DNA of 64,000 nt from Leuconostoc lactis (GCF_007954625.1 NZ_CP042420.1:1376501-1440500), one strand, 5' to 3'. Positions 17,164 through 26,361 are shown, counted from the stretch's first letter. Translations and numbers: made by a program. The notes: generated by a model from the letters alone, not told the origin.

Positions 17164-17499
17164 ATGGCAAACTTTATTTTGTTTTTAATCTTTGGTTTTA
17201 GTTTTGCTTTTTTCTATGTTAGGCATAATCGAGATTTTGAGGCGTTAGATGATTTGGGGAAGACAATTTATAAGACGAAAGATTTGGCGTTTACGATGCC
17301 AGAAACTAGTGATTTGTCAAAAAATATTCGAGACAAAACTGGTGTGATTGCTGGCAACACAGTGACTGTTTTTGATAAAAAATTGCTTACATTGAAGATT
17401 GAAGCAAGTGATTTTACAATCATAGTTATTTTGGAAAAAAAACGAAATGTGGTGCGCTTTGATGTTAAGAATAGGGGTAAAGAATATGACGAAAATTGA
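17164..17499 (+). CDS. Small conjugation-associated membrane protein, unknown
   Basis: 111 residues with one N-terminal helix (residues 3-18) and a soluble domain of about 85 residues, probably outside the membrane. It starts 13 bases after the VirB4-like gene behind GTAGGAC. I recognise no family; position suggests a transfer accessory protein. Confidence 0.7.
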   Translation: MANFILFLIFGFSFAFFYVRHNRDFEALDDLGKTIYKTKDLAFTMPETSDLSKNIRDKTGVIAGNTVTVFDKKLLTLKIEASDFTIIVILEKKRNVVRFDVKNRGKEYDEN

Positions 17500-17830
17500 T
17501 TTTACAATGGCAGATTTACAGCCTATGTCGTTAGGTTATGAAGAAGGACAAGATGTGACACCAGAAGTTTTAAAAAGAGCAGAAAGGGCTTATCAGTATT
17601 TTCATAATAAGTATTTAGAATTAGTGGCATCTGGTGTTGATAAAGAATTACGAGATCTTTTGATTTTTCATGATGCTTCATTGGAAGATTTTGCTGGTAG
17701 AGTGAGACAGGTTGTTAAGTCAGGTCATTATTATGACAGTATGGGCGTGTTTAGCGTTTATTTGGAATATAACGATACCTACGCTGAATTAAGAGATTAC
17801 TTGAATAGTCGGAGGTCAATTGATGTCTAG
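17486..17830 (+). CDS. Conjugation-region hypothetical protein
   Basis: 114 residues, mostly helical and acidic, no membrane segment. The ATG at 17486 is chosen because AGGGGTAA precedes it; an earlier in-frame ATG at 17447 lies deep in the previous gene. It overlaps both neighbours, so it is part of the transfer operon. No domain recognised. Confidence 0.7.
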   Translation: MTKIDFTMADLQPMSLGYEEGQDVTPEVLKRAERAYQYFHNKYLELVASGVDKELRDLLIFHDASLEDFAGRVRQVVKSGHYYDSMGVFSVYLEYNDTYAELRDYLNSRRSIDV

Positions 17831-18080
17831 TGTTTTTAAAAAATATCGCATGACACGAAAAAATGTGTTGTTGTTAGCACAAGCAATTATCAATGTTTAT
17901 GGGAAAATTGCTTGGCAAGATTATGCTAGTGATAGCGCTTATCCCGACCAACACAGTCTGAATTTGAATGAAATTAAGGGCAGTCCTGAAAAGTTAGAAC
18001 GCTTTAGGAGTGAGTTTACGCATCAAATGTATGACAATGTTATTAATGATGATATGCAAAGATTAGAGCAATATATCTAA
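17823..18080 (+). CDS. Conjugation-region hypothetical protein
   Basis: 85 residues, starting at ATG 17823 (TTG at 17820 is in frame) behind a perfect GGAGG. It overlaps the preceding gene by eight bases. The sequence is helical and charged with no recognised domain. It is the last gene before the AbiH-like cargo. Confidence 0.65.
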   Translation: MSSVFKKYRMTRKNVLLLAQAIINVYGKIAWQDYASDSAYPDQHSLNLNEIKGSPEKLERFRSEFTHQMYDNVINDDMQRLEQYI

Positions 18081-18257
18081 TAGTTAACTTTATTTTTGTG
18101 CTGAGATAGTTTCCCACTAATAGTGTAAAAACGATCCAGTATTTCACCTATTACTCTAAATATTTTTCAGAATATTTTTGATTTAGTAAATCTCTCTTCA
18201 TCAGGAGATAAACTCAAGTATTTAGAGTATAATCGCTGTTAGAGGTTCTAATACGAT

Positions 18258-19351
18258 ATGGAAGAAAAACAACTAAATGTATCTTTATTAATTGGCAATG
18301 GCTTTGACATTGCAATACTAGAGAGCTTGAAACTAAAATATACTACTACTTATAAAGAGTTTTATGATTATTTAACTTATTTTCTTGTCAATAAAAATAA
18401 TTCGATCTATATGGCAATCAATGAAAAAAAGCACTTGAAACTGACGATAATTGGATGGATTATGAGTTATTACTTAGTGAACTTGTAAAACAAAAAATCG
18501 AAGCATTAGAAAGGATCAGTAATTTTCAAAATAAGAAAAAGCAGTATGAAGTTTTTTTAGAGGATTGGAAAGAAATTCAATATATGTTTGCCGATTTTTT
18601 GAACCATGTCATAACACCGGACATATTAAAGCAAGTCACACAGTTGAGCGGTAAAGGAACATTGAAAAGACTATTGGGTGACTTAACAGCTAACCAGTAC
18701 AAAAATATAGCATTTCCCTCGAAAACTACGCATCACATAGAAATGAATTTTCATATTTTTAATTTTAATTATTCTTCGTTAGTTGATAATTATTTTTATT
18801 GGTTATTTGACTATCACCCTTACAATGTGTCAACTAATAATTTTCACTTTGCTCCAAATCCACAGAGCTTTCCTAATTTAAAATCAAAGTATGACCAAAA
18901 TACAACTTTTTATATTCGTTCATCTATGAACATTTATCACCCACATGGAAGGCTTTCTATTCCTGAGTCCATATTATTTGGAACGACAAATGACATCCCA
19001 GCTTATATAAAAGAAAAAAATAATTTTAACAATGAATTGTTGCAAAAACTGGACAAGGCGTATTGGGCCAGATTGGACGAGAAGATGCAACCAATTCTAG
19101 AAAAATCAGATCTCTTTGTAATTTTTGGACAATCTGTTGGCGAATCTGATGAATGGTGGTGGAGACAAGTAATTCACCGACTTGCCGAAGGAAGTGAATT
19201 GCTCATTTACGATTTTAAAAAGAATTCATTGAAGGAAAAATTTCTATCTTATTGTGAAGGTAGTAAAGAAATTAAAAAAGAAATAGAAGATAGAATATAT
19301 GTCATTGATTTTGACAATTCGAAGAAATTGAAATACACCTTTACTTTTTAA
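18258..19351 (+). pseudogene. AbiH-family abortive-infection protein, frameshifted
   Basis: The N-terminal frame (18258-18488) has the AbiH signature LLIGNGFDIA followed by a KYTTTYKEFYDYL segment. The remaining ~300 codons lie in another frame ending at 19351, with FNFNYSSLVD, the HPHG motif and a VIFGQSVGESDEWWW segment. Adding one A to the A7 run at 18424-18430 joins the two as a ~363-residue protein. AbiH proteins in lactic acid bacteria abort phage infection; the mechanism is not well known. A TATAAT at 18228-18233 suggests its own promoter. It is AT-rich and sits between conjugation genes, the pattern of defence cargo. Confidence 0.85.
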
Positions 19352-19411
19352 AATATTGAATCAAATTCCATTGCTAAGTAACTAGAGTGAAGGTTATGGG
19401 AGAAATTTACA

Positions 19412-20788
19412 ATGTTGATAACAATTAGATATAGTGATCAGTATTTAGCGAAGACTTTATTTAAAAGGACTTTGCTTTTTATTTGGTTTTTAATAACGAT
19501 TTGTTTTGGTTTTTGGTACTTAGCTATTTTTCAATCGTTGACGCAAGGACAATATAGTTGGTGGTATTTGTCACCTATTGTGTTAAGTGTTTTGCTGACT
19601 GGTTTGGTTGGCTGGGGCGTGTTTTGGTTTTATAAGAACTATGCCCCAGAACATTCGGACTTTGTTTCAAAATACCTGAAAACAGTTGAATTGCGCCAGA
19701 TGATGAGCTTGTTGGTTGTTTCCAAAGGGTTCTTCGATACTGCTAGTGATGACAATGGGACATTTATAGCTTATTTTCCAAAATTGAAATTAAAGGTACT
19801 ACACAAAACAGGTCAGTTGATTTTACAAGAGCCAGTAGACGGCCAGAAATACATGGAAAGTTTTTCTAAAAATGAGTTTGATAATGTTGTTGAAACAGCA
19901 TTACTCGCTGATAGACAAACAACTGAATTTAGTAAAAATAAAATGATTAGCACCTTTGCTTTTGACCCGATTAAGTTTAGAAGAAAGTTAGAAGAATTGA
20001 AACCTAAAAAAGGGTTATTGCAAATTTCAAAGGGTATTGATTGGAAGTATGATACTTTCTACAATGCTTTAATATCAGGTAACGTTGGTACTGGTAAATC
20101 TTATACTATGTTTGCAATTATTGGGCAGTTACTACAGGTTACTAAATTTGTTTATATCATTGACCCAAAACGGTCTGATTTAGCAGGTTTAAAACATGTA
20201 CCTGAATTAAAAAATAATGTTTTTAGTTTGGCATCTGAAATCAATCAAGCTGTGATAGATTTTTATACTAAAATGATGGCTCGTGCTGAAAAAATTGAAG
20301 CAATTAAAGCATCGGGTAAGGTTGGGACTTATAAAGATTTTGGGTTCACACCTTATTTTTTAGTGTTTGATGAATTTGGTGCTTATTATGAAATGAATGA
20401 TAGATTGGCTTATGATGACCCAACTAAAGCTAGTTATGAGACAGCAATGTCAAATCTTAGAGAGATTGCTATGTTGGGACGTGAACTAGGTTTTTATATT
20501 TTAATTGGTATGCAAAGACCTGATGCAGGCACGTTACCTATGGCAATACGTAACCAATTGAATATGCGTATTAACATGGGTGTGCCAACACCAGAAATTG
20601 AAAAAATGGTATTCCCTGATAATGAAAAGCAGTTGCGCCCTTTGTCATCTAGTTTGAAAGGTTGGGGCTTTATTAAGATTGGGGACAGTCAAGTCAGGTC
20701 ATTCTTTTCACCAGAAGTACCAAAAGATTTTAATTTACATGAATATATGCGTGAAAATATCGCAATAAGAGAAAGACAGGGCAAATAA
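19412..20788 (+). CDS. FtsK/SpoIIIE-type conjugative coupling protein
   Basis: 458 residues. Two N-terminal membrane helices (about 18-40 and 52-73) precede an FtsK-like motor domain with Walker A GNVGTGKS at 223-230 and Walker B FLVFDEFGAYY. It resembles TcpA-type coupling proteins of the Tn916 (Orf21) and ICEBs1 (ConQ) kind, which bring the relaxase-DNA complex to the channel. It lacks an FtsK gamma domain. RBS GGGAGAAA precedes the ATG. The next gene overlaps it by one base. It looks intact although VirB4 is broken. Confidence 0.9.
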   Translation: MLITIRYSDQYLAKTLFKRTLLFIWFLITICFGFWYLAIFQSLTQGQYSWWYLSPIVLSVLLTGLVGWGVFWFYKNYAPEHSDFVSKYLKTVELRQMMSLLVVSKGFFDTASDDNGTFIAYFPKLKLKVLHKTGQLILQEPVDGQKYMESFSKNEFDNVVETALLADRQTTEFSKNKMISTFAFDPIKFRRKLEELKPKKGLLQISKGIDWKYDTFYNALISGNVGTGKSYTMFAIIGQLLQVTKFVYIIDPKRSDLAGLKHVPELKNNVFSLASEINQAVIDFYTKMMARAEKIEAIKASGKVGTYKDFGFTPYFLVFDEFGAYYEMNDRLAYDDPTKASYETAMSNLREIAMLGRELGFYILIGMQRPDAGTLPMAIRNQLNMRINMGVPTPEIEKMVFPDNEKQLRPLSSSLKGWGFIKIGDSQVRSFFSPEVPKDFNLHEYMRENIAIRERQGK

Positions 20789-21099
20789 TGGCAGATGATA
20801 TTATGGCAATTGAGCGAACTAGGTTAAGTCTAGTGAATGGTTCAAGAAACATGTCGTTGATGTTGGATAAGTTACGTTCGATTGATGCCAACGAAATGGC
20901 TAACATTAGAAATATCGTTAAGAATATTGATGTTGAAAGTGGCGCAGTTGAAAATGAAAAAGCGTTACGGCTTATTGAAGAAATAAGAGATGTTGATCTT
21001 TTTAATTTTACACAGGATATTGTTGATTTGATGAAGCATATTGAGAGTTCGCAAGAACAGTTCGATGCGTATATCAAAGAGTTTAGAAAATTGGTCTAA
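20788..21099 (+). CDS. Hypothetical helical protein after the coupling protein
   Basis: 103 residues, wholly soluble and helical with charged heptad-like spacing. It starts on the last base of the ftsK-like stop (TAATG), so translation is coupled. It is followed by a hairpin terminator. No domain recognised; perhaps a relaxosome or coupling accessory protein. Confidence 0.65.
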   Translation: MADDIMAIERTRLSLVNGSRNMSLMLDKLRSIDANEMANIRNIVKNIDVESGAVENEKALRLIEEIRDVDLFNFTQDIVDLMKHIESSQEQFDAYIKEFRKLV

Positions 21100-21167
21100 A
21101 TTGATGCTATTTGTGAAATTTGCTGAAATGACTAGTTTGTGAAATGTAAAAATAGCGTTATTTGATG

Positions 21168-21200
21168 TTTGTGAATTTTGAGATTTCACAAGCATTTTTT
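21168..21200 (+). terminator. Terminator after the transfer genes
   Basis: TTGTGAA pairs with TTCACAA around a nine-base loop and is followed, after AGC, by ATTTTTT. Two similar TTTGTGAAAT words lie just upstream (about 21109 and 21135). Confidence 0.55.
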
Positions 21201-21287
21201 AGTCTCTATAAACGTTGATATACCGTTACTTTGTATAGCATAGCTTATGTAAACCTTGATTGGTCTAGTTGAAAATAGGAGTTAGAA

Positions 21288-21347
21288 ATGATGAAATACC
21301 ACGCTAGAAGTCCAACACTTAGCATCTGTGTTTGGCTTTGCTGTTAA
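21288..21347 (+). CDS. Possible 19-residue leader peptide
   Basis: An ATG with TAGGAGTTAG upstream opens a 19-codon frame ending TAA at 21345. It lies ahead of the 21390 gene. The short Cys/Trp-containing product has no recognised function; only the RBS supports it. Confidence 0.3.
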   Translation: MMKYHARSPTLSICVWLCC

Positions 21348-21389
21348 TTAAATATTTGTAGTTTAAAAAGAAAAAGTAGGTAAAAAATT

Positions 21390-21686
21390 ATGGCTTTAGA
21401 AGTTAAAAAAATTCAATCTTTGTCCGCTCAATCAATTGAGGATTTGAAGGCAATTGAAAAGATAGGTGGACTTGAACACCTTGCTCAACTAAGTGATGAA
21501 CTTAAAAAAGCAATGGCAGATGAAGAACAGCTACGTGCTGTTAGTCCAATGCTGCCACCTTATTTTGCAGAACTACGTAAGAACTTAGGTTTTTTGCTTG
21601 GTACGGCTAAGTCATTGCAGACACACGGTGTCAATCGTACAAAGGATATTGAGTGTCTCTTGGATCAATTGTCACATATCAAGTAA
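21390..21686 (+). CDS. Hypothetical helical protein upstream of oriT
   Basis: 98 residues, soluble, helical, with an acidic middle. A purine-rich GTAGGTAAAAA precedes the ATG. I recognise no domain. Its place just before oriT and the relaxase gene makes a DNA-processing accessory or regulator plausible. Confidence 0.65.
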   Translation: MALEVKKIQSLSAQSIEDLKAIEKIGGLEHLAQLSDELKKAMADEEQLRAVSPMLPPYFAELRKNLGFLLGTAKSLQTHGVNRTKDIECLLDQLSHIK

Positions 21687-21697
21687 GTAACTATTGT

Positions 21698-21747
21698 TAA
21701 AGCTCTAGTCTTTTACAGCAAATGTCCTGTGAGAGACCGGGGCTTTA
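21698..21747 (+). terminator. Hairpin after the 21390 gene
   Basis: TAAAGCTCTAGTCT pairs with AGACCGGGGCTTTA using several G-U pairs. The T-tract is poor, so termination is only possible. Confidence 0.4.
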
Positions 21748-21769
21748 TGTACATAGTGACTTTATTTTA

Positions 21770-21876
21770 GGCGTGGCTCGACCAAAGGAAGAGACAGTGC
21801 CACGCCCAGCCCTAGCGTAGCGTTGGGGCTGGGTGCGTGGTCGCTGTTAAGCAAATGCAAAGCATTTGTAAGCGAC
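21770..21876. other. Structured DNA beside oriT, possible single-strand origin
   Basis: Three nested or adjacent inverted repeats occur in 107 bases: GGCGTGGC/GCCACGCC, CAGCCC/GGGGCTG and GTCGCT/AGCGAC, the last enclosing GCAAATGC AAA GCATTT. Such stem-loops beside oriT recall single-strand origins (sso) of rolling-circle plasmids and ICEBs1-type elements. The role is inferred from structure and position. Confidence 0.5.
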
Positions 21877-21912
21877 TGGCACATGCGCCAAAAATAAAGT
21901 CACCAAAAAAGC

Positions 21913-21944
21913 TTTAACCCCCAGTTACTAACAGGGGGGTTAAA
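21913..21944 (+). other. oriT of the Tn916/ICEBs1 type
   Basis: TTTAACCCCC and GGGGGGTTAAA form an inverted repeat around AGTTACTAACA. The C-run, TAACA and G-run layout matches the known nick regions for MobT/NicK relaxases. The relaxase gene begins 129 bases downstream. The exact nick position is not assigned here. Confidence 0.85.
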
Positions 21945-22019
21945 CCGGTAAAAACGCTGAAAGCGTCAACCCAATATGGGGAACAAACGCCGTTATGAAG
22001 CCATTTAGAACAAAAAACA

Positions 22020-22055
22020 AAAATGTCCCTTTGAAAGTACCAAATGGGACATTTT
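22020..22055 (+). terminator. Hairpin in the relaxase leader
   Basis: AAAATGTCCC pairs with GGGACATTTT 18 bases before the mobT start. It may attenuate relaxase expression. A 20-codon frame with ATG at about 21995 ends within the hairpin. Confidence 0.55.
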
Positions 22056-22072
22056 AAGAAAGGAAAGCCGAC

Positions 22073-23701
22073 ATGATAATGATTAACAATGAACCAACAG
22101 CTTATACACCTATATTTCTAGGAACAACACAACATAGCTTACGGTTATCGTTGGAAATACTTATCATGGTTGGTATGAAATTGAATGATGAAATTATTGA
22201 GACTTATAACGTAACCGTATCGGCTATTGAGCTAGGACATTTACCTAATATCGGTAGTGAAATTGCGATTGATGAAATTACTGGTAGTGAGTTATCTGGC
22301 TTTAAGGCAAAACTTAAACAGCCTGATGCGCAGATGCAAAAAACGGCTTCAACTGAATTAGAAAAATTGGTTGATTTAAAAAATGTCGGTCGATACCAAC
22401 TATTGAAAGGGAAAAATATTATGACACAAGATTTAAATGCACCAGAACTAACATATGATAATTTAATATTGATGCGACAACTGCTTGGGATAACACAACA
22501 AGAATTAGCTACTGCACTGGATATTAGTAGAAAAACAGTTACTCGTCTTGAAAATGGAGAACAAAAAATATCAGATAAGTTTGTTGATAAATTGTTAGTA
22601 GCCTACCCAAATTTTGCTGAAAGTATCGAAGTGCAATTTGATTGGGTTTCATTAACGTTCCCAGATTTAACTTCAAAGCAAGTAATTGATGATGTGTTGA
22701 GATTGCAGGACAACTTGTTTCTAGAACGTCCTACGTCTCAAAACTTCTATACTCGTGAAATGGCATTTGCTGGCGAAAAAAATATTTACATACAAGACTT
22801 TGCGCCAGTGAAAAACCCAGAAACACAGGCTATGGATCAAAAATTTGGGACAACGCTTTATTTAACTGGTAAAGGCACACGGCTGTTTGAAAAAGCTTTG
22901 TTAGAGCAGAGTATGAATTGGCATGACTTTTTTGCAAAGGCACGATTATATCGGGGACATCTAACACGATTAGATATTGCAATTAACGACAAATGGGGCT
23001 TATTGGATATGAACGAATTGGTTAAAGCCGTACAAGAAAAACGGTTTTGGAGTAAATCAAAGTCGTACGCAGTTCATGGCAACGTTGATGACGGCTGGAC
23101 GGTTGACTTTGGTAAGTCACCATTTGTTATCCGTGCTTATGACAAACATAAAGAACAAGCCAATAAAGGCTATGACACTGATGTTAAAACTCGTGTCGAA
23201 TTAGAATTGCATCAGGTCAAAGCAGAGTATGTCCTTGATGAGTGGCTTAACAATGATAAAAAATTGGTGGATATAACTTTTGATATTTTGTACAGCTACC
23301 TTTGGTTTACTAATGGCAAAATTGAAGACCACCAATTGAAATCAGATACAGTGCGTGATGAAATTGAAGCAACAGTTGAGCCAATGCCTGCGTGGTCGTT
23401 ACTAACTGCTTTAGGTAAAAAAATGAAGTTTGTTAGAGAACCAAAAAAGCAAAGTGTTGAGCGTATTGAAAAATGGGTTTTACAATCGGTTGTGCCTAGT
23501 CTAGCCGTATTAAAGAAAACAGGCCACTGGCATGAAATCATTGAAGCAATCAATACAGCGGAATTGTCGGCTGAACAAGAAAAACTGGTTATGGCAACTA
23601 CTAAGAATGCGATTACACGAGCAAGCAAGCAGTTAAATATCAATTTTGAAAAGCCGACTAAAAAATACAACGAAGATGACAAACGAGGAAAGGGGGCATG
23701 A
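22073..23701 (+). CDS. MobT-type relaxase (Rep_trans) with N-terminal extension
   Basis: 542 residues. Residues ~1-110 are an extension I do not recognise. An HTH_3 domain follows (about 125-165, QQELATALDISRKTVTRLENGE), then the Rep_trans catalytic domain with YRGHLTRLDIAIND and a VIRAYDKHKEQ segment. MobT relaxases nick oriT and start rolling-circle transfer. An internal ATG at 22421 would give a protein of ordinary MobT length with the HTH near its start. oriT lies upstream, the coupling protein further upstream. The catalytic domain looks intact. Confidence 0.88.
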   Translation: MIMINNEPTAYTPIFLGTTQHSLRLSLEILIMVGMKLNDEIIETYNVTVSAIELGHLPNIGSEIAIDEITGSELSGFKAKLKQPDAQMQKTASTELEKLVDLKNVGRYQLLKGKNIMTQDLNAPELTYDNLILMRQLLGITQQELATALDISRKTVTRLENGEQKISDKFVDKLLVAYPNFAESIEVQFDWVSLTFPDLTSKQVIDDVLRLQDNLFLERPTSQNFYTREMAFAGEKNIYIQDFAPVKNPETQAMDQKFGTTLYLTGKGTRLFEKALLEQSMNWHDFFAKARLYRGHLTRLDIAINDKWGLLDMNELVKAVQEKRFWSKSKSYAVHGNVDDGWTVDFGKSPFVIRAYDKHKEQANKGYDTDVKTRVELELHQVKAEYVLDEWLNNDKKLVDITFDILYSYLWFTNGKIEDHQLKSDTVRDEIEATVEPMPAWSLLTALGKKMKFVREPKKQSVERIEKWVLQSVVPSLAVLKKTGHWHEIIEAINTAELSAEQEKLVMATTKNAITRASKQLNINFEKPTKKYNEDDKRGKGA

Positions 23702-23889
23702 CAATGTTTAAAGCAGTTGGTTGGTATTCACAAAATGAGTATATGGCTGGTAATAATCCTGCTGATGTGATGCGTAAGTTACAAAAGGAGTACCCAGCAC
23801 CCAGACGTACTTCTAGGAGTTCGTCCACGCTATATATTTACTCAGAACCGTTAAAAATTATTAGTGTAGCGAGTGAAATCGTAAATTAA
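23698..23889 (+). CDS. Small protein downstream of the relaxase
   Basis: 63 residues, starting inside the relaxase stop (ATGA) behind GAGGAAAGGGGGC; a second ATG two codons later is possible. The Arg/Ser-rich C-terminal half has no recognised domain. It is the last gene of the conjugative remnant before crtN. Confidence 0.6.
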   Translation: MTMFKAVGWYSQNEYMAGNNPADVMRKLQKEYPAPRRTSRSSSTLYIYSEPLKIISVASEIVN

Positions 23890-23958
23890 ATCATATACAA
23901 TAGGATTAACAGCGACAAAATATAACCAATACTCTACAATAGATAGAGGAGAATAAAA

Positions 23959-25443
23959 ATGAAAACAATCTCAATAATTGGAGCAGGTGTTGGTGGTTTA
24001 ACTTCTGCAATTTACTTACAGAACCATGGGTATCAGGTCACTATTTATGAAAAAAACAGTCGACCTGGTGGGAAAATGGACATTATAGAAGAATCCGGCT
24101 TTAAATTTGACACCGGTCCAACAATCGTTATGATGCCCGACATTTATAAAAAGCCGTTTATAGATAGCGGAGTTGATTACAAAAATTATTTTAAAATGAA
24201 ACGTATTAATCCGTTCATGGATGTTGTAACACACAACAAAAAAATTGCATTATCTTCTGATCTTGTGGATTTAGCAAAAGAATTTGAATCTTATGATGAG
24301 TCAGAGATGCTTGGATTTTTAAAATATTTAACAGATATATATAGTAAATATATAAATGCCAAAAATAATTTTATTTATAAAAGTTTTAGAGGTCCCAGTG
24401 ACTTTTATAATATCAAAACACTTTGGAACGCTTACAAATTAAAAACATTTTCGTCCTCGTTTGAAGCTATTCAAAAAAATATCAAAAATACAGATCTGCA
24501 ATACTTAATGTCATTTCAAACGCTATATATTGGTATTTCACCATTTAGTGGTCCTTCTATATATAATATTATTCCAATGATTGAACTAATCTATGGCGTT
24601 TGGTTTATAAAAGGTGGCATGTTTCAATATGCAAAAGCATTAGAAAAACGCTTTATAGAGTTAGGTGGAAAAATAGTTTACAATTCAACAGTAGAAAAGA
24701 TTATTGTTGAAAACAATAAACATGTCAGTGGCTTGCTCATCAATAACACCCTAAAAAAATGTGATGCCGTAGTTGCAAACGCTGATTTTCCTTACACAAT
24801 GACACATTTGTTGGATATGGACGATAACAAGAAAGGAAAATATCAAAAGAAAAATATTGAAAAAATGGATTATTCCATGTCATGCTTCTTATTGTACCTA
24901 GGCTTAGATAACAATTATGATCAACTGAATCTTCATACAATAAAAATGGCTAATAATTTTGAAACTAACGTTTACGACATTGATAACGGTATTTTACCTG
25001 ATGATCCATCATTTTATATTTACAATCCTAGTGCAATTGATAATAGTTTTGCACCAAGTGGACAATCTGCTTTATACGTCTTAGTGCCAGTCTCTAATTT
25101 AAAGGAAAATAGCAGCTGGTCGGAAAATGATATTGATAAATTTACACATAAAATAATTCATAAAGTAGAAACGGAACTTAATTTAGATAATTTAAATGAA
25201 CATATCGTTTTTAAAAAGGTTCATACGCCTAAGACATTTGAGACACATTATAACAGTTTCTACGGTGCAACTTTCGGACTAAAACCAACTTTAAAACAAA
25301 GTAATTATTTCCGCCCGCATAATAAGCATGCTAAAATAGATAACCTCTATTTTGCAGGTGCCAGTGTGCATCCTGGTGCTGGAGTACCTATCGTTATTAC
25401 TAGTGGAGAATTGACCGCGAAAGAAGTAATGAGGGACTTTTAA
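23959..25443 (+). CDS. crtN: 4,4'-diapophytoene (dehydrosqualene) desaturase
   Basis: 494 residues, typical CrtI/CrtN length. The N-terminal dinucleotide fold reads IIGAGVGGLTSAIYLQNHGY, followed by RPGGKMD; the C-terminal motif is LYFAGASVHPGAGVPIV. CrtN converts 4,4'-diapophytoene stepwise to yellow 4,4'-diaponeurosporene at the membrane, an antioxidant pigment. The stop touches the crtM start. A TACAAT at about 23934 and RBS GAGGAG precede it, so it has its own promoter next to the mobile remnant. The region is AT-rich. Confidence 0.93.
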   Translation: MKTISIIGAGVGGLTSAIYLQNHGYQVTIYEKNSRPGGKMDIIEESGFKFDTGPTIVMMPDIYKKPFIDSGVDYKNYFKMKRINPFMDVVTHNKKIALSSDLVDLAKEFESYDESEMLGFLKYLTDIYSKYINAKNNFIYKSFRGPSDFYNIKTLWNAYKLKTFSSSFEAIQKNIKNTDLQYLMSFQTLYIGISPFSGPSIYNIIPMIELIYGVWFIKGGMFQYAKALEKRFIELGGKIVYNSTVEKIIVENNKHVSGLLINNTLKKCDAVVANADFPYTMTHLLDMDDNKKGKYQKKNIEKMDYSMSCFLLYLGLDNNYDQLNLHTIKMANNFETNVYDIDNGILPDDPSFYIYNPSAIDNSFAPSGQSALYVLVPVSNLKENSSWSENDIDKFTHKIIHKVETELNLDNLNEHIVFKKVHTPKTFETHYNSFYGATFGLKPTLKQSNYFRPHNKHAKIDNLYFAGASVHPGAGVPIVITSGELTAKEVMRDF

Positions 25444-26322
25444 ATGGTAACTATTCCAAAAATACCAAATAGAGTTCTTGAAATTTTTTCTAGTAGTAAA
25501 GCAGCAATTAAACAAAATTCATCATCATTTTATTTTGCCTTTTCAAAATTAGACAAAGATCAAGCTTATAGCATCTTTGTCATCTATGATTATTTACGTC
25601 AAATTGATGATGCTGCTGACAACCATGACAGAATAACATTTAATAAATTAATTTTTTGGTGGGAGACGGCTTGTAATAGCAATAATATTGTAATTAACAA
25701 AACATCAAACATTGCTGATAGAGTAGCCTATATTTTTAATCATTTTTCTATAGATACCAAGCTGATGACTGACATGATTCAAGGACAACTTCGTGATCTC
25801 AATAATATTGAAATTAACACACTATCAGAATTAGAAACTTACTGTTATCAAGTAGCAGGAACCGTGGGGTGCATGATTTTTTGTATACTCTCTAGAAACT
25901 CTATTGAAAACAATCGCAAGGCAGTAATAAACGTGGGAATAGCTCTTCAGTTAACCAATATTTTAAGAGATGTACATGAAGATGCTATGGCGGATAGATA
26001 TTTCATTCCCAAGCAACTGCTATTAAAATATGATATCCAAAAACAAGTTTTGTTAGAAAGTAAACCTGATATTCAAACACAATCTTTGTTGCAATATTTA
26101 GCAAGATTAGCACTTTCTAAGTACGCCGAAACTGATGTGATTACTGATCAGATTTTAGATAGAAAAGGCAAAGTAGCATTAGAACTATCCATTAATGTCT
26201 ACAAAAAGATCCTAACAAAATTAATGAAAAATAACTTCGTTGATTTATCAAAAAGAGTATATGTGACACCCCAAGAAAAATTACTATTACTATTAAAAAC
26301 CTTTTCAAAACACATTAAGTGA
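25444..26322 (+). CDS. crtM: 4,4'-diapophytoene (dehydrosqualene) synthase
   Basis: 292 residues, squalene/phytoene synthase fold. The two Asp-rich Mg-binding motifs are visible as DYLRQIDDAAD (near residue 50) and NILRDVHEDAMADRYFIP (near residue 175). It condenses two farnesyl diphosphates to 4,4'-diapophytoene, the CrtN substrate. It begins at the base after the crtN stop. No crtO/P/Q genes follow, so the end product is probably diaponeurosporene, not staphyloxanthin. Confidence 0.93.
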   Translation: MVTIPKIPNRVLEIFSSSKAAIKQNSSSFYFAFSKLDKDQAYSIFVIYDYLRQIDDAADNHDRITFNKLIFWWETACNSNNIVINKTSNIADRVAYIFNHFSIDTKLMTDMIQGQLRDLNNIEINTLSELETYCYQVAGTVGCMIFCILSRNSIENNRKAVINVGIALQLTNILRDVHEDAMADRYFIPKQLLLKYDIQKQVLLESKPDIQTQSLLQYLARLALSKYAETDVITDQILDRKGKVALELSINVYKKILTKLMKNNFVDLSKRVYVTPQEKLLLLLKTFSKHIK

Positions 26323-26361
26323 CATATTAATAATAAATAGAATTAATAACAGGAGATTATT

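Noticed and set aside
22073-23701. The Rep_trans protein as a rolling-circle plasmid initiator.
   Set aside because: The nearby oriT of the Tn916/ICEBs1 type and the FtsK-like coupling gene support a relaxase; no plasmid maintenance genes occur.
12747-23889. A complete, self-transferable ICE.
   Set aside because: No integrase, excisionase, att repeats, VirB6/VirB8-type or lytic transfer genes are visible, and the VirB4-like gene is truncated and interrupted.
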